Below are positions 52,014 through 61,463 of a DNA stretch of 64,000 bases, piece after piece. This DNA is from Paludibaculum fermentans. GTDB taxonomy: Bacteria; Acidobacteriota; Terriglobia; Bryobacterales; Bryobacteraceae. Positions within the stretch are counted from its first letter, which is position 1. Each line of letters starts with the position of its first letter. The DNA lies in NCBI RefSeq assembly GCF_015277775.1, contig NZ_CP063849.1:1922001-1986000 (forward strand), read 5' to 3'. The notes under the pieces were generated by a model that saw nothing but the letters and a program-made list of their open reading frames with translations, made no database searches and was not told the DNA's origin. The translations under genes and the position numbers were made by a program.

Positions 52014-54896
52014 GTGAACACTCGTTTCGATGTCGTTCGAAAGGGCGTCAGAGTCGTCTTCTGCGTTCTCGCTCTCAGCCTCATGCTGGCCATGCACCTT
52101 GGCGCCAGCGTCATCACTTTTGGAACTTACCAGGAGTTCGGGTTTAGCGATGCCGGCATCAGTGCCACCGGCTGTGATCCGGCGGATCCTTCCGGACCGT
52201 TCTGCATCGAGAGTTCGGGTACCGTAGCCGGATTGCTGGGCGCGGCTCCCTGGACCTTCACGGCTCCCGTTGGCGGCGCCGTGCTCACGGTGACCGATGC
52301 GTTTCTTTCCGGAGAGCGGTTTGAAATCTTCGACTTCGGCAGCTCGATCGGCCTGACATCGGTGCCGGTGGATAACATCGATTGCGGCGATGATCCGGTG
52401 CCGTGCCTGGCGACAGCCGGCGTCAGTATCGGGATCTTCCACCTGGCTGCGGGCAACCACTCGCTGACCATCACGCCTACTATCTCCAACGGGGGCGGGT
52501 CCGCCTATTTGCTGGTGGATGCACCCCTGACGAATGTGCCCGAACCCGGTTCGTGGCTGCTGATGGGCCTCGGCTTGACCATGGTCGTCCTGGCGAAGCG
52601 CTGGCCTGCGATTGTCTTGCCCCTGAAGCGGCGGCGGAGAATGGGCATCCCCTTGATCTGCCTCGCCATCGCCGGATTCGCACGGCTGGTCTACCAGCCC
52701 ATTCCGGTGCAGGGGGCAGGGCCCACGATGTTCAGCGGGCCCACCTCCTCCCAGCCGCTGGCAATCACGGCGGATGATGCTTTCCTGGTGGTCGCGAATC
52801 CTGACAACAACAGCGTGAGTTTCTTCGATGTGCGGTTGGACCGGAACCGGCGGCTGGCTGAAGTTCCGGTTCAGACGGAGCCGAACGGGGTGGCCATCCT
52901 ACCCGACGGGTCGAAGGCGTACGCGGCGAATACGGTCAGCGGCACCGTGACGGTAGTCCCGCTCAATTTGAAGAACGGCGTCATCTTCAAGCCCACTAAG
53001 CACATCGTGGTGGGCACAGAACCGTATGGGTTGGCGCTGAGTCCGAATGGGCGGAAGCTGTATGTCTCGAATTCACGGTCGGATTCCGTGTCGGTCATCG
53101 ATACAGCGACCGATACCGTGACGAAGACGATCTTTGGCGTCGGCCCGGAGCCTCGGGGCCTGGCGATCACGAACGATGGGGACGCCGACGATGCCGACGA
53201 GACGATCTATGTCACCCAGTTCCTGGCGCTGCCGGTCGCCGGAAAGCTGGACGGTCAGGACGATGCGAAGGCCGGGCACGTGACGGTGATCGCTGCAAGC
53301 ACCGACACCGTGACTGGCAACATCACGATCAAACCGCTGGCGGACACGGGCTTCCGGGCGACGGGCGACGCGATTGGGCGGGTCCCGCCGGGCGATCCGG
53401 GCAATCCTGCGAATTTCACGTTCACCACAGGCGCGTATCCAAACCAGCTCAACAACATAGCGGTGAAAGGCGGGTTCGCGTTCGTGCCGAGCGTGGGGGC
53501 ATCGCCGAACGGCCCGGTACGCTTTGATGTGAATACGCAGAGCCTGCTTTCAGCGATCAACCGGACAAGCGGCCTGGATGCGGGCCAGACCATCAACCTG
53601 CACCTGGCGGTGAAGAACCAGACGGGCAGCCCGAAACTGTTCAATACCCTGCCCTGGGCGCTTGCGTTCAAACACGGGGCGGACGAGGGGTATGTGGTGA
53701 TCGCGGCCAGCAATGTGGTGGTCAAGGTATCGGTGAATCCGTCGACGGGCGCCGCGGCGGTACGGAACGATCCGGTGAACTCGACGCGCGTGCTGCAATT
53801 GCCGGTGGGCAGGAATCCGCGTGGGATCGTGATCAACTCCTCGGATACGCGGGCTTACGTAATGAACTACGTGTCGCGGGACTTGACGGTGCTGAACTTG
53901 GCCGGCCAGGAGAGCACGATGGCCACGGTGCTGTCAGCGAAGCAACCGGCGGCCGGGAGCCTGGCCGAGAAGGTCCAGATCGGCAAGGAGCTGTACAACA
54001 CGTCGGTGGGGGTGTTCGATCCGCCGACCCTGGGGGCGCCGGCGATCACGGGCCGCATGTCGGCGAACGGCTGGGGCGCGTGTGCGACTTGCCATCCGTC
54101 CGGCCTGTCGGACAACGTGGTGTGGATCTTTGCTTCGGGCCCGAAACGGACGATTCCCCAACATACGAATTTCGACCTGACGGACCCGAACCGGACTTCG
54201 ATGCGGCCGTTGAACTGGTCGGCCGAGCGGGATGAGCAGGAAGACTTTGAACTGAACATCCGGGCGGTTTCGGGCGGCGAGGGACTCATCGTGCAAGGTG
54301 ACGGGGTGACTCCGGAGAGCGCCGTGACGAACCTGACTCCGCTGGCGAATGGCGGGCGCAGTCAACTGAAGGTACGCGGGGTAGGAGCCTGGGATGCGTT
54401 GAAGGCGTATGTGCAGTATGGCATCCGGCCTCCGGTTTCGCCGTTCTCGAAGTCGGATCCAAACGTGCTTGCGGGCCGGGCTTTGTTTGTTTCGGCCAAC
54501 TGCCAGCAATGCCATGGCGGTCCGCAATGGACGACGGCGAAGATCCGGTTCACACCTCCACCGGTCGCCGGGCTGATCAGCGGAGGCGAAGAGATTAGCG
54601 GGGAGCTGCGGAATGTGGGGACGTTCAATTCGCTGGCGCTCAACGAGGTGCGGCAGAATGGAGCGCCGCCGCTGGGCGCGAACGGGTATGTACCGCCCTC
54701 GCTGCTGTCGGTCTTCGCGTTTCCGCAGTCCTTCCTGCACAATGGCGCGGCAATTAGCCTGGATGAAGTTCTGAATAGCGTGTCCCACCGGAGCGCAGGT
54801 ACAAGTGGAGTGGACACGCTGTCGAGTCCCGCGGACCGGTCGAAGATAGTGGAGTTCCTGAAGACGATTGACGCGGCGTCGACGCCGGTTCCGTAG
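52014..54896 (+). CDS. Fusion of PEP-CTERM protein, beta-propeller and diheme cytochrome c
   Basis: The product is 960 residues with a GTG start and AGGAGG seven bases upstream. Residues 1-32 form a signal peptide and about 33-170 a beta-sandwich. VPEPGSWLLMGLGLTMVVL at 175-193 with a following Lys-Arg-rich run (to RRRR 206-209) is a typical PEP-CTERM sorting signal, but internal rather than terminal. A second hydrophobic segment (212-226) follows, then a YVTN-type propeller (about 240-640, e.g. YVSNSRSDSVSVIDTATDTV). Two haem motifs close it, C690-ATC-H694 and C830-QQC-H834. It looks like a PEP-CTERM gene joined in frame to a propeller-cytochrome gene at about Met210. An oxidoreductase role on the cell surface is inferred. 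Confidence 0.82.
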   Translation: MNTRFDVVRKGVRVVFCVLALSLMLAMHLGASVITFGTYQEFGFSDAGISATGCDPADPSGPFCIESSGTVAGLLGAAPWTFTAPVGGAVLTVTDAFLSGERFEIFDFGSSIGLTSVPVDNIDCGDDPVPCLATAGVSIGIFHLAAGNHSLTITPTISNGGGSAYLLVDAPLTNVPEPGSWLLMGLGLTMVVLAKRWPAIVLPLKRRRRMGIPLICLAIAGFARLVYQPIPVQGAGPTMFSGPTSSQPLAITADDAFLVVANPDNNSVSFFDVRLDRNRRLAEVPVQTEPNGVAILPDGSKAYAANTVSGTVTVVPLNLKNGVIFKPTKHIVVGTEPYGLALSPNGRKLYVSNSRSDSVSVIDTATDTVTKTIFGVGPEPRGLAITNDGDADDADETIYVTQFLALPVAGKLDGQDDAKAGHVTVIAASTDTVTGNITIKPLADTGFRATGDAIGRVPPGDPGNPANFTFTTGAYPNQLNNIAVKGGFAFVPSVGASPNGPVRFDVNTQSLLSAINRTSGLDAGQTINLHLAVKNQTGSPKLFNTLPWALAFKHGADEGYVVIAASNVVVKVSVNPSTGAAAVRNDPVNSTRVLQLPVGRNPRGIVINSSDTRAYVMNYVSRDLTVLNLAGQESTMATVLSAKQPAAGSLAEKVQIGKELYNTSVGVFDPPTLGAPAITGRMSANGWGACATCHPSGLSDNVVWIFASGPKRTIPQHTNFDLTDPNRTSMRPLNWSAERDEQEDFELNIRAVSGGEGLIVQGDGVTPESAVTNLTPLANGGRSQLKVRGVGAWDALKAYVQYGIRPPVSPFSKSDPNVLAGRALFVSANCQQCHGGPQWTTAKIRFTPPPVAGLISGGEEISGELRNVGTFNSLALNEVRQNGAPPLGANGYVPPSLLSVFAFPQSFLHNGAAISLDEVLNSVSHRSAGTSGVDTLSSPADRSKIVEFLKTIDAASTPVP

Positions 54897-54958
54897 CCGC
54901 AAGTTCGCGTAATCAGGGCGGGGTTGAAGCTCCGTCCAGCTTAGGATTCAATAAAGAG

Positions 54959-56119
54959 ATGCGTTCCAACTGGATTTCCGCCGGAGTTTCCGCAATTGGC
55001 AGCTTGGCGTTGCTGCCGTTTTTGGCGGGACAGATGCCGGGTGATAAGGAGATCTGGGAGAAGGACAAGAATTCGGACACGCCATTGTTCCGGTTCGTGG
55101 TTCAGGGCAAGGCCGGGTATATCAACATCGAGGGACGAGTGGTAATCCAGCCGCAGTTCCGGGTTCTGGGAGACATCGGCTGGGACGACTTCCACGAAGG
55201 GATCGCCAGCGCCGGATTTGGCGGCCGTTTCTGGGTCAATGAGCAAGGCAAGGAACTGGAGCCTCTGTCCGACGGCTCAGAGCGCACCGGCAAAGCGGCA
55301 GAGGGGATGATCCGCACCTATCGGAAGCTGAATGGCTCGAGGCAGGAAGGCTTTGTCGATTTCCAGGGCCGGAGAGTGATCCCCGAGAAGTTTGAAGGGA
55401 CAACGGAGTTCTCGGAGGGCCTCGCGGCAGTACGCGTTGGCGGACTGTGGGGCTATATCGACAAGAGCGGCGCCTTTGCCATCGCTCCTCGATTTCTGGA
55501 GGCCGAACCCTTTTCGGAAGGGGCGGCCCGGGTGATAGCGGAGGGCCCCTGCATGAGTCCGTGGCGCGGTGGCTGCATCATAGGCGGTGTAGCGATTGGA
55601 GCCCCGGAGGGTACTGATGTACGACGGGCGAAGTTCCCGGGCTGCCGCTACTCCTACATCGACAAAAGCGGCGTCCCGCTGTTCGAGACGACATACGGAT
55701 CCGCCGACAACTTCTCGGAGGGACTAGCCAGAGTTTCTGGCGCTGGGGGTTCCGGCTTCATTGACAAGACCGGGACGGTTCGGATTCCACTCCAATTTAG
55801 GCACGTCCGTCCGTTCTCCGATGGGATGGCGCGGTTCCTGAAAGGCCGGGACTGGGGCTACATGGACAAGGCAGGGCGGGAAGTATTCCCGGCGCAGTTT
55901 GAGTATGCGCAGGACTTCTCGGAAGGCGCGGCCGTGGTAGGCCGTCCGTTTGGGGCTGTGCACTTCATCGACAAAGGGGGGCGAAAGCTGTTCGACGCGG
56001 AGTACACCAGGGCGAGCGGATTCCGGTTGGGACTGGCTCATGTCTGTTCCGGGCACGATTGCGCCTATATTGACCGGACGGGCCAGGCCGTGTTCCGGTA
56101 TCAGAGTGATCGCGAATAG
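54959..56119 (+). CDS. WG-repeat protein, exported
   Basis: This 386-residue protein has a signal segment (AIGSLALLPFLAGQ) and then repeats of the WG type: G-Y-I-N-I-E-G-R-V-V-I-Q-P-Q-F, G-F-V-D-F-Q-G-R-R-V-I-P, GYIDKSGAFAIAPRF, GFIDKTGTVRIPLQF, GYMDKAGREVFPAQF. Each has an aromatic/Gly start and a terminal P-x-F. Such repeats form binding modules and are common in surface proteins of uncertain role. It lies 62 bases after the PEP-CTERM fusion gene, and the two may form a unit. No enzyme motif is visible. Confidence 0.8.
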   Translation: MRSNWISAGVSAIGSLALLPFLAGQMPGDKEIWEKDKNSDTPLFRFVVQGKAGYINIEGRVVIQPQFRVLGDIGWDDFHEGIASAGFGGRFWVNEQGKELEPLSDGSERTGKAAEGMIRTYRKLNGSRQEGFVDFQGRRVIPEKFEGTTEFSEGLAAVRVGGLWGYIDKSGAFAIAPRFLEAEPFSEGAARVIAEGPCMSPWRGGCIIGGVAIGAPEGTDVRRAKFPGCRYSYIDKSGVPLFETTYGSADNFSEGLARVSGAGGSGFIDKTGTVRIPLQFRHVRPFSDGMARFLKGRDWGYMDKAGREVFPAQFEYAQDFSEGAAVVGRPFGAVHFIDKGGRKLFDAEYTRASGFRLGLAHVCSGHDCAYIDRTGQAVFRYQSDRE

Positions 56120-56289
56120 GCAGCGGTTGCGGTCCAGCGGCCTTGTTACACCTCAAAGACTGACTCGGGGTGGCGGCCCGGATATACTCTTGAGTTCGGA
56201 GCAGAGCCTGGCGCTGGGATGGAGCCGGGCCTGATCGAGTGGGGCCGGTGCGCCGGATCGACTCTAGAACGCTCCGCCGAATTCTCGCC

Positions 56290-57540
56290 ATGACACGCAA
56301 AGACTTCCTCAAATCGCTTTTTGCCGCTCCGCTTCTCGCCGGGGCGTGGGCCAAGAATTCCCTGTTGGGCCAGACGGTGGGTACGGTTTGTCCGCCCTGG
56401 CAGCCGGGCGGATTGGATATCCACCACATTGCCACGGGACGCGGCAATTCCACCCTGTTCATCTGTCCCGACGGGACGTCCATGATGGTGGACGCGGGCG
56501 CCACGTCGGGCGGTTTGAAGTACACCATTGCGCCGAAGCCGGACGACTCGCGGCGGCCGGGCGAATGGCTGGGGCGGTATGCGAAGCGGCACCTGCAGGC
56601 GGCCGGCCGGAATGAGATCGACTACTTCGTATTGACCCACCTGCATGGCGACCACATGGGCGATGTTGTGGCGGAGTCACCCACAGCCCGGTTGGGCGGG
56701 TACAAGCTGACCGGCATCTCCGATGTGGCGGAGATTGTGCCGATCCGGCGGATTCTGGATCGCGGGTATCCCGATTACTCTTACCCGGTGAAGCAGGAAG
56801 GCGCGGCGGCGCTGAACTATATCGAGTTCGTGAAGGCGCAGCAGAAGAACGGCGCCGTGGCGGAGAAGTTCCGGGCCGGATCCCGGCAGCAGATCCGCCT
56901 GCTGAGGAAACCCGCGGATTTTGGCGATTTCTCGGTGCGGAACCTGGCCGTGAATGGGGAAGTCTGGACCGGAGTGGGCGAGTCGACGCGGCACCATTTC
57001 CCTGCCCTGGAGACGCTCGCGCGGGCCGATTATCCGAGCGAGAACATGTGCTGCCTGGCTTTGCGGCTGAGCTACGGGCCTTTCGATTACTACACGGGCG
57101 GGGACCTGCCTAGCGGCATTAACGACGGCTCGGCGGCATGGAAGGACATCGAGTCGCCCGTGGCGCGGGCCGCGGGTCCGGTGGAGGTGGCGATTCTGAA
57201 TCACCACGGGTATACGGACACGACGGGTGCGGAGTATGTGCGGTCGCTGCGGCCGCGCGCGTTCATCCTGATGGCCTGGGATTCGGCGCATCCCGCGATT
57301 TCGAGCTTGCAGCGGATGTATAGCACGACGTTGTATCCAGGGCCCCGCGATGTGTACGCGACGGCACTGAAGGCCGAGAACAAGATCGCGAATAAGGGAC
57401 TGGCGAACCTGAAGAGCGACGACGGACATATTCTGGTGCGCGTATCGCCGGGCGGCAAGGAGTTCCGGGTGCTGATCCTCGATAACGCGTCAGAATCGGA
57501 TCGGGTGAAGGCGGAGTTCGGGCCGTTTGCCTGTGGGTGA
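56290..57540 (+). CDS. Exported MBL-fold hydrolase
   Basis: The product is 416 residues from the ATG at 56290; an upstream in-frame start at 56239 would bury the signal. The N-terminus KDFLKSLFAAPLLAGAWA is a weak signal or anchor. The MBL motif LTHLHGDHMGD is canonical (His-x-His-x-Asp-His), with GDLPSG and LNHHGYTDTTG downstream as further ligands. The layout resembles ComEC-like MBL domains, as in the gene at 32.3 kb. It follows the WG-repeat gene on the same strand with a 170-base gap. Confidence 0.82.
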   Translation: MTRKDFLKSLFAAPLLAGAWAKNSLLGQTVGTVCPPWQPGGLDIHHIATGRGNSTLFICPDGTSMMVDAGATSGGLKYTIAPKPDDSRRPGEWLGRYAKRHLQAAGRNEIDYFVLTHLHGDHMGDVVAESPTARLGGYKLTGISDVAEIVPIRRILDRGYPDYSYPVKQEGAAALNYIEFVKAQQKNGAVAEKFRAGSRQQIRLLRKPADFGDFSVRNLAVNGEVWTGVGESTRHHFPALETLARADYPSENMCCLALRLSYGPFDYYTGGDLPSGINDGSAAWKDIESPVARAAGPVEVAILNHHGYTDTTGAEYVRSLRPRAFILMAWDSAHPAISSLQRMYSTTLYPGPRDVYATALKAENKIANKGLANLKSDDGHILVRVSPGGKEFRVLILDNASESDRVKAEFGPFACG

Positions 57541-58117
57541 TTTCGCAGGGGTTTTGGGCGGGACGACGGGCTCGTCCGGTTGATGGCTGGAGCCTTTGGG
57601 TTGATCCCACGTTGAAAACGCGTGGGTGTCCGGGGCCCTGTCCATTGAAGACGCGCTGGCAATTGGTCGCGATACTGCCTGAGTGGAGCCTTTCGGTGGC
57701 CATCCGCTCACTCACGTTCGCGGCTCCGTTCGCGGATCCGTGCGCTTTGGCGGCCCGTGGGGCGATGCGGGCATCCTCGCAGTCGCGGTTCGGAATGAAC
57801 GCACGAATGGGCCGATCCGGGTTCGGGCTGGACGCTGGAATTCATGGGTGGCTTCGTTTCGTCAAACCGTGCGAGGCGGCGTTGTGCCCGGTGGCTCAGG
57901 GGGAGCCCGTCGCTGAGGCTTCGGGGACTGGGTGAGCGGACGGGTTGGGCAAGCGAGGGGAGCCGACACTATTCGCAACTCGTAGCAGAAGCCGCGCAGC
58001 CCCCCTGACGGTAATCAGGCGGTGTGGTTTTCAAGGATCTGGCGCCCGGTGAGGCGGAACGACGGAGATGGAACGGACGAACGCTGGAACCGGTTCGAGG
58101 GAACGGAGTGAGAGTGT
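57541..58117. other. 577-bp stretch without a supported gene
   Basis: A 132-codon open frame (57537-57935) contains GPCPLKTRWQLVAILPEWS and SVAIRSLTFAAPFADP. I recall similar strings as recurrent non-coding sequence in Solibacter-type genomes, so this may be a dispersed repeat rather than a gene (from memory, not checked). The remainder shows nothing I can name. Confidence 0.4.
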
Positions 58118-58783
58118 TCAGGCCGCGGCTTCCACGGCGGGTTTGCCTGCCCTGACTTTCTTGAGCCACTTGGCAGTCAAGGATTTGCTGAACTGGACGG
58201 CGGTTTTGGTGCCGGTTGTGAAGCGGACGCGGGCCGTGACCTGGTCGGTATGGGATCCGCTGAAGACTTCGCGGAGTTGCGGAAGCAAAGTCGTCATCTC
58301 GGCCATTGGGGTGGATTCGGCGACCGCATGGATGGCAAAGGGACCCTGCAGTTGGAGGGTCGCGCGTTCGGTCTGGAGTTTGCGGAGTTCGTTCATGGCG
58401 CGGTAGAGCGAGCGCTCGAGGTCGCGGCGGTAGCGGGCGAAGTGGTTCAGGCGGGCGGCGTCGGTCTCGGAGAAGTCGATTGGGTCCGTTTCGGCGAGGA
58501 TGGCGGACTCGAAGGTTTCGATGCGGCGGAGGTTCCAGGTGTGGGCGAGGATGCGGTGGAACACCTCCTCTTCGAGACAGGACTTGGGGTGGGTCTCGCG
58601 GAGAAGGCGGGCTTCGAGGGCGGCGAATTCGGCGCGGTCGTCTTCTGAGATGTGGGGCGAGCGGGCGGTGAGGCCGTGGCGGCGGGCGTTTTGGGCGGAG
58701 CGCGATTTGCCCTGGACGGTGACGGGTCCAGTGGAGAGTTGGGCGTTGGCCTGGTTGGCGGTGAGCTGGGCGGCGGAAGCCAT
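58118..58783 (-). CDS. Conserved acidobacterial-type protein with 'NANAQLSTGP' N-terminus
   Basis: The product is 221 residues from the ATG at 58783, with AAGGAG ten bases upstream. It starts with ASAAQLTANQANAQLSTGP and continues SRSAQNARRHGLTARS, a pattern that I recall as recurring in many copies per acidobacterial genome. The middle is helical and charged (ARRDLERSLYRAMNELRKLQTERATLQ region), and the C-terminus is Lys-rich and Ala-rich. No function is known; a nucleic-acid-binding role would fit the basic tail. A terminator-like hairpin lies in its leader. Confidence 0.75.
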   Translation of the reverse strand: MASAAQLTANQANAQLSTGPVTVQGKSRSAQNARRHGLTARSPHISEDDRAEFAALEARLLRETHPKSCLEEEVFHRILAHTWNLRRIETFESAILAETDPIDFSETDAARLNHFARYRRDLERSLYRAMNELRKLQTERATLQLQGPFAIHAVAESTPMAEMTTLLPQLREVFSGSHTDQVTARVRFTTGTKTAVQFSKSLTAKWLKKVRAGKPAVEAAA

Positions 58784-59131
58784 GATGAAAGTCTCCTTAG
58801 AAATGCAAAAAGCCGGCAGGAAAGCCGGCGCGATTCCAAGGTAGCTGGCATGGTCAAGGCCGCTTCGCCTTCTCTTCATTGGCGTTGTTGCAAATAAAGG
58901 AAATAAAGATCTGCAAACCCTGTGATGGTCTTGCGGCCCCTGGCCGAAATCGGTGGATCTTCGCTCCAAACATGGCCAGAGGCCGAGGGAACAAACACGC
59001 GAGCAGCGGGCTCGCTGGAGCTACCATGCGGCCTGCCCTTGCGTCGAGTGGGCCGCATGGCTCCTGCTCATCGCCGATGGCGTGGACGAGCAGCAGGGAC
59101 GGATTCCGCACTGCCCGTGGCAGTGGACTCG
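58784..59131. other. 348-bp intergenic stretch
   Basis: It holds the leader hairpin at 58806-58829 and no supported gene. A 93-codon frame (58854-59135) overlaps the hairpin's upstream side but has no plausible protein features. Confidence 0.5.
58806..58829 (-). terminator. Terminator-like hairpin in the leader of the NANAQLSTGP gene
   Basis: GCCGGC at 58824-58829 and 58812-58817 pair around a six-base loop, and five T residues follow on the minus strand (58811-58807). The structure ends only about 25 bases before the start codon and just before AAGGAG. It could stop upstream transcription or act as an attenuator for this gene; no minus-strand gene is seen upstream. Confidence 0.55.
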
Positions 59132-59692
59132 TCACTTTGCGTTGGAGACGAACTCAATGTCCAGGTCGACGAAAATGTCGTCGCCGACCAAGAAGCCGCC
59201 GGTCTCGAGCGCCTTATTCCAGGTAAGCCCGAAGTCCTTGCGGTTGATCGTGACGCTGGCGGTAACGGCAATTCGAACACTGCCCCATGGGTCTGGAGTC
59301 GGTGCCGAGATCTCGCCCACCTTCACCTCGACGGGCCGGGTAACGCTACGGATTGTGAGATCGCCGGCCACCACCGGACTCCCCGGGCTCCCCGAGATCC
59401 CGGTGGATTGGAAATGGATGGATGGGTAGCGCGCAACGTCAAAGAAGTCCGCATTGCGCAGGTGGGTATCCCGATCCACTTCACCGCTGTTTACCGAGGC
59501 CGGATCGATGTCAACCTCGATCCGCGACTCGGCGATATTGTCTTTGACCAGATGCAGTGTTCCGGTCCGCACGCGAAAACTGCCGCGGACCCACGCGATC
59601 GCCATGTGGCGGATCTTGAACTGAATCGAAGAGTGGGCCGGGTCGATCGACCAGGGCGCGACTGCTACTTCCTGAACGGCTTCGTTTGCCAT
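59132..59692 (-). CDS. YceI-family protein
   Basis: The product is 186 residues from the ATG at 59692; no signal peptide, so it is probably cytoplasmic. It shows the YceI lipocalin-like pattern: WSIDPAHSSIQFKIRHM at the start, VRGSFR, SVNSGEVDRDTHLRNADFFDVARYPSIHFQST (residues about 66-98), and TINRKDFGLTWNKALETGGFLVGDDI near the end. Family members bind polyisoprenoid or amide lipids and are often stress-induced. It is divergent from the alpha/beta hydrolase gene with a 290-bp gap. Confidence 0.92.
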   Translation of the reverse strand: MANEAVQEVAVAPWSIDPAHSSIQFKIRHMAIAWVRGSFRVRTGTLHLVKDNIAESRIEVDIDPASVNSGEVDRDTHLRNADFFDVARYPSIHFQSTGISGSPGSPVVAGDLTIRSVTRPVEVKVGEISAPTPDPWGSVRIAVTASVTINRKDFGLTWNKALETGGFLVGDDIFVDLDIEFVSNAK

Positions 59693-59982
59693 GTACACCT
59701 CTGAGCTTCCTGTTGCAACCGGGTGACCAGAGTGCTCGAAGGTCGAATACAGGAGATACGAGCGAGCTTGTGGGCATCTGGCGGCCCGATGAGTCGAACA
59801 CCCGACAGACGACCATGCAGCGCCGCATTTGCCAAGCCTCGGCCGGTCAATAGGGACCGTGCCTTTTCGCCGGCTTGGCGCCGCCCGGGTTGACGCCTCG
59901 TCCTTCGTCCGCACGACGTGGAAGAGCAATTGCTCTGTACTGACCGCGGCGAGCTTCCGGCGGCCGCGCCAAGGAGCAACCA

Positions 59983-60870
59983 ATGAAATATCCGACCTCT
60001 TATCGCAAGATCCTGATCGACGGCCTTTCGATCTTCTATCGTGAGGCTGGCCCCACGAACGCTCCAGCAATTCTATTGCTGCATGGATTGCCTTCGTCCT
60101 CGCGGATGTTCGAGCCGCTCTTCCAGCGACTGAGCGATCGCTATCACCTGATCGCGCCCGACTACCCCGGGTTTGGCCACAGCGATTGGCCCGACCCGGC
60201 GAGCTTCGGGTATACCTTCGATCGTTACGCCGAAATCATGGACCAGTTCACCGAAGCGATGAACCTCCCGCGCTACACGCTGTACCTGCAGGATTACGGC
60301 GGCCCGGTCGGGTTTCGCATGGCGCTGGCGCATCCGGAGCGGGTGCAGGGGCTGATCGTTCAGGACGCAGTGGCCCACGATACCGGTTTGGGCGCGAATT
60401 GGAACGCGAGGCGCGCCTTCTGGGCCGACCGCGCTGCTAACGAAGAGAAGCTTCGCAGCAACCTCCTGTCTCTGGCCACGACGCGCACACGACATCTGGG
60501 CAACGATCCGAACGTGGAGCGATACGACCCCGACCTATGGACCGACGAGTTCGCTTTTCTCAGCCAGCCAGGCCAGGCGCAGATTCAGAGCGACCTGTTC
60601 TACGACTATCGCAGCAACGTGCAGGCATACCCGAAGTGGCAGGAATGGATGCGCCGCAACCAGCCACGTTTGCTCGTGATCTGGGGCAAGTACGATCTCT
60701 CGTTCGACTTGACCGAGCCGGAGGCATATCGCCGCGACGTACCAAATGCCGAGGTCCATGTGCTCGAGGCAGGCCACTTTGCGCTCGACACCGCCGCGGA
60801 CGAAATCGCAGGCCTGGTCGCGGCGTTCTTGCCGCAAGAGGCGCGGAAACTCGCCGCGCAAGCAAAGTAA
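59983..60870 (+). CDS. Alpha/beta hydrolase (haloalkane dehalogenase-like)
   Basis: The product is 295 residues. The oxyanion region is HGLPSSS (34-40); the nucleophile Asp104 is in LQDYGGPVG, as in haloalkane dehalogenases and epoxide hydrolases; and the catalytic His265 is in EAGHFALD. The cap region is Trp-rich. With Asp as nucleophile, the reaction should be hydrolysis through an ester intermediate, but the substrate is unknown. AAGGAGC precedes the start by five bases. The next 593 bp are non-coding. Confidence 0.9.
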   Translation: MKYPTSYRKILIDGLSIFYREAGPTNAPAILLLHGLPSSSRMFEPLFQRLSDRYHLIAPDYPGFGHSDWPDPASFGYTFDRYAEIMDQFTEAMNLPRYTLYLQDYGGPVGFRMALAHPERVQGLIVQDAVAHDTGLGANWNARRAFWADRAANEEKLRSNLLSLATTRTRHLGNDPNVERYDPDLWTDEFAFLSQPGQAQIQSDLFYDYRSNVQAYPKWQEWMRRNQPRLLVIWGKYDLSFDLTEPEAYRRDVPNAEVHVLEAGHFALDTAADEIAGLVAAFLPQEARKLAAQAK

Positions 60871-61463
60871 TTGGAGGCGCAGGTGGCCGCAACCACGACG
60901 CACTCCACGGGGCCGCAGGTCCATCGATCGAACGCGTATCGAAGAGTGACGCCTGTCCTTCGTTCGCTGGACGTCCTTGGGCAATCGAAGATCTCGCAAC
61001 TGGGGGCGAACGTGTGTGCGATCGAGACGGACGGCCCTGGAGAGGAGACCATGGAGAGGCTTCTCCCCACTCGGCACCAGGGCTCATTCTTCGTGGCTTG
61101 TCATCGAGATCGCAAAGACGCGCCTGCCGCGCTTGCGCACCCGTATCACCAGGGAGTGTCGACCCGCAGTGCCGATCATTCGACACTTGTTGACCGGCAA
61201 GCTGCGCCCGGCCGGCTGCGACTTGGGCTAAGCGCTTCAGATTCCCGCGTTTCCGGCGGCTGGAATGCCGCAACAGGGTTTGGCTGGCGGCATGCACTTA
61301 CAGCCGGCGAGGGGATGGAAACTCACCAGGTGGTTGGCGCCCGGCTAAACCTCGCTGACGTCAGAGGGTCGGCAGCTCATCCAAAGGTGCTGTGCGGCTC
61401 AACGATTTCCTGGTGGCAGATTCGCGAACGAAGGAAGATCCAGTCCAACTAAGGAGCAACGAA
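60871..61463. other. 593-bp stretch without a supported gene
   Basis: Several overlapping open frames exist on both strands, but none shows family motifs or a good start. No tRNA-like cloverleaf or repeated array was noticed. The last few bases hold the Shine-Dalgarno sequence of the DJ-1 gene. A promoter for that gene is expected here but was not identified. Confidence 0.5.

Noticed and set aside
58854-59135. A 93-codon minus-strand frame upstream of the NANAQLSTGP gene
   Set aside because: No Shine-Dalgarno and no protein-like features; it would not explain the hairpin.
60871-61452. A 193-codon frame just after the alpha/beta hydrolase
   Set aside because: Composition is arbitrary, it begins at a TTG, and no family pattern is visible.
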